Part shown: positions 62,563-64,000 of the stretch, piece by piece | How the letters are laid out: each line of letters starts with the position of its first letter | Numbering within the stretch: position 1 is the stretch's first letter | Assembly: GCF_030811455.1 (NCBI RefSeq) | Contig: NZ_JAUSQU010000001.1 | Location: 7,130,001-7,194,000 of the forward strand | From: Streptosporangium lutulentum | GTDB lineage: Bacteria > Actinomycetota > Actinomycetes > Streptosporangiales > Streptosporangiaceae | Direction of reading: 5' to 3' | DNA length: 64,000 nucleotides | Position numbers and translations under genes: made by a program | The notes under the pieces: generated by a model | The model's database searches: none | What the model was told of the DNA's origin: nothing | What the model saw: only the letters and a program-made list of their open reading frames with translations

Positions 62563-63098
62563 CCGACTCTCCTTGGCAAGACGGGAACCACGTCCTGCCC
62601 GGAGTGCGTTGCAATGGGTGTAGGCGGGCGAAGCGACGCACATCCGGGGTGGTTCGCAGTGCCGCTTCCAGTTGCGTCCGCAGACGCCCACCGGATTCGG
62701 CCCGTAATGGGCCGCTCCGAAGGACAAACCTTGGCCGGTGCCGGGAGTCTACGCAGCAGTGACGCGGATATAAAGCCTCTCCTGGCGGCCAATTGACAAC
62801 GCGTCCGCCAAGCTCTCATCGACCGACCTGCTTATAAGGGCATTTACGCCGCTACACCAGGGCCTGCAACCCAGTTTCACGACTATTTCGGTCTACATAT
62901 ATCCAAATTATGTTTTATCCGAAATTTGGATTACACAGACGAAACAGCCGGGCGCGTCCACAGGTGGACACGCCCGGCTGCCGAAGTCGTCCGCCCCGGA
63001 GACAGACCATGGAGTGGCCGTCGACCGGGGACAGCAGTGGTGGCTCGTCAGACCAGCTCGTCAGATCGGCTTGCCAGACCGGAGACAGGCCGCCCGTC
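62563..63098. other. Intergenic region between hppA and the bldG operon
   Basis: No gene is supported. The AT-rich stretch 62870-62940 holds ATCCAAATT (62901-62909) and AATTTGGAT (62923-62931), a perfect 9-bp inverted repeat with a 13-nt loop. Further right come the terminator at 62945-62980 and short direct repeats (CCGGAGACAGGCCG twice near 63080-63115). The hppA promoter should lie here. Confidence 0.55.
62945..62980 (-). terminator. Hairpin downstream of the bldG operon
   Basis: CAGCCGGGCG-C-GTCCAC (62945-62961) pairs with the arm at 62964-62980, with one mismatch. It lies 118 bp past the end of the anti-sigma gene on the minus strand. Confidence 0.7.
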
Positions 63099-63545
63099 TC
63101 AAGCCGGAGACAGGCCGTTGGTCGCCGCGGGCCAGCTCATGCGAATACGCATGCCCTTCTGGCTCGGGTAGACCTGAACGTCGTCGGCCAGCCCCGCGAT
63201 GACCGCGATGCCGAATCCGGACATCAGGGTGTCAGGGAGCTGCCCGAGCGGATCGTCGAACCGTAACAGCTCGCGATCCTGCTCCAGCTCGTCGCTTGGA
63301 GCGGAGTCGGTGACTGTCACCTCGAACCGCCCCAAATCATCACGTAGCTCGATACGGATCGGCTCTCCCGGACAGTGGAGACGGTGTGCCTCCACGGCCC
63401 GTGAGCATGCCTCACCGACAGCGAGCCGTACCTCGTCCAGCAGCGACTCCTCGACACCGGTGCGCCTGGCGATCGCCGTGGCGACCAGGCGTGCCGTGCG
63501 CACATGTGCCGGGAGAGCGCTGAACGTCAGCTCGACGGTAGCCAC
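63099..63545 (-). CDS. Anti-sigma factor kinase-like ATPase (BldG partner)
   Basis: A 148-residue HATPase_c (RsbW/SpoIIAB-type) protein. VRLAVGEACSRAVEAH is the N-box, and LMSGFGIAVIAGLADDVQVY lies at the C-terminus. In Streptomyces the gene downstream of bldG encodes its anti-sigma partner. GTG 63545 begins 2 bp after the bldG stop. It probably phosphorylates or binds the STAS protein upstream and an unlinked sigma factor. Confidence 0.88.
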   Translation of the reverse strand: MATVELTFSALPAHVRTARLVATAIARRTGVEESLLDEVRLAVGEACSRAVEAHRLHCPGEPIRIELRDDLGRFEVTVTDSAPSDELEQDRELLRFDDPLGQLPDTLMSGFGIAVIAGLADDVQVYPSQKGMRIRMSWPAATNGLSPA

Positions 63546-63547
63546 GA

Positions 63548-63898
63548 CTACTTGTCTCGACCGTGGGCTTCCTTGGCCTCGTCGACCGAGGCGTAGATCC
63601 CGAAGACCTTGGTGAGGCCGGTGATCCGGAAAATCTTCAAGATGCGCTCCTGGGTGCAGACCAGCTCCAGTGAGCCATCGTGCGCCCGAACTCGCTTGAG
63701 CCCGCCGACCAGGACACCAAGGCCCGTGGAGTCAAGGAAGTCGACCTTCTCCATGTTGACGAGCAGGTGGAAATTCCCCTTGTTGACCAGGTCGATCAGG
63801 AGCTCACGCAATCTGGGCGCAGTGTAGACATCGATCTCACCCTCGACCTCAACGATGGTGAGACGGTCCTCGGAATGGTGGTCCAACTTCAGATCCAC
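63548..63898 (-). CDS. bldG: Anti-anti-sigma factor BldG (STAS domain)
   Basis: A 116-residue STAS protein. [20 protein letters not shown] is the first strand-helix unit. [20 protein letters not shown] contains the phosphorylatable Ser, and [16 protein letters not shown] the C-terminal helix. It is near-identical in these blocks to Streptomyces BldG, which is needed for aerial growth and antibiotic production. GTG 63898 has GGAGG 4 nt upstream. The longer frame adds a non-family extension. Confidence 0.93.
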   Translation of the reverse strand: MDLKLDHHSEDRLTIVEVEGEIDVYTAPRLRELLIDLVNKGNFHLLVNMEKVDFLDSTGLGVLVGGLKRVRAHDGSLELVCTQERILKIFRITGLTKVFGIYASVDEAKEAHGRDK

Positions 63899-64000
63899 AG
63901 ATCCTCCAGCGCCTTGCCTGCGAAAGTACCGATTCGGGCGTGTCTCCTGGGACCGAGTGACCCCCGGACAACAAGCCCCGACGCGCGGCATTCAACCATG

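Noticed and set aside
60118-62796. 892-codon frame antisense to hppA
   Set aside because: His/Asp/Arg-rich shadow; hppA motifs on the minus strand are complete.

Overview
The window is high-GC (about 70 %) actinobacterial chromosome. Gene content and order match the filamentous Streptomycetales/Streptosporangiales: a rex-hemA-hemC-hemD operon followed by bldN-rsbN, a dnaK-grpE-dnaJ-hspR operon with HspR operators, bldG with its partner kinase next to hppA, CU044_5270 and DUF397/DUF5753 proteins, and many GTG starts and leaderless promoters. A Streptosporangiaceae-like genus (Streptosporangium, Nonomuraea, Planobispora type) is my best guess, but the genus cannot be fixed from sequence reading alone. 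No tRNA, rRNA, CRISPR array, integrase or complete insertion sequence was recognised.

Layout. 1-424: non-coding, with a 34-bp hairpin-forming tandem repeat. 425-5161: the redox-regulated tetrapyrrole operon rex-hemA-hemC-cobA/hemD on the minus strand, with a near-perfect Rex operator. 5.4-9.1 kb: a glutaredoxin-like protein, an unusual membrane protein ending in an ABM-like domain, and the developmental sigma factor gene bldN with its anti-sigma gene rsbN, the latter behind a BldN-type promoter. 9.2-15.1 kb: a conserved block (HAD hydrolase, acyltransferase, SDR, tiny ribosomal protein bS22, excisionase-like HTH protein, phosphatase-like protein, AcuC). 15.3-19.7 kb: a histidine kinase without a response regulator, an ABC-2 transporter and an MFS exporter. 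19.7-25.8 kb: proC, a lipoprotein, a hemoglobin operon (truncated Hb, flavohemoglobin, DivIVA-like protein), an AT-rich scar holding a gene remnant, and a frameshifted CU044_5270 gene with its ECF sigma factor. 25.9-32.7 kb: the HspR heat-shock cluster through clpB.

32.7-39.0 kb: a secreted low-complexity protein, a TPR protein, a coiled-coil protein, a TetR regulator, a CapA lipoprotein, and a Fur-type regulator plus catalase. 39.1-42.5 kb: an accessory patch (two DUF397 genes with an XRE/DUF5753 regulator, then two genes resembling parts of actinomycete conjugative elements). 42.5-54 kb: HD hydrolase, Rieske membrane protein, TauE permease, stomatin, ABC ATPase, a GAF-kinase/LuxR two-component pair, SDR, QueA, GDPD and a solitary LuxR response regulator. 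54-64 kb: an ornithine-lipid-type acyltransferase pair, serB, FUSC, SixA with a 34-residue membrane peptide, the proton pyrophosphatase hppA, and the anti-sigma/anti-anti-sigma pair ending in bldG.

How the genes work together. Two themes recur. Redox and nitrosative or oxidative stress control is represented by Rex-heme, the hemoglobins, Fur-catalase, the glutaredoxin and HspR. Developmental control is represented by bldN/rsbN, a candidate BldD box, bldG and the WhiJ-like HTH/DUF397 set. Several intergenic regions carry short tandem repeats (34-, 10-, 16- and 42-bp units) that coding content does not explain.
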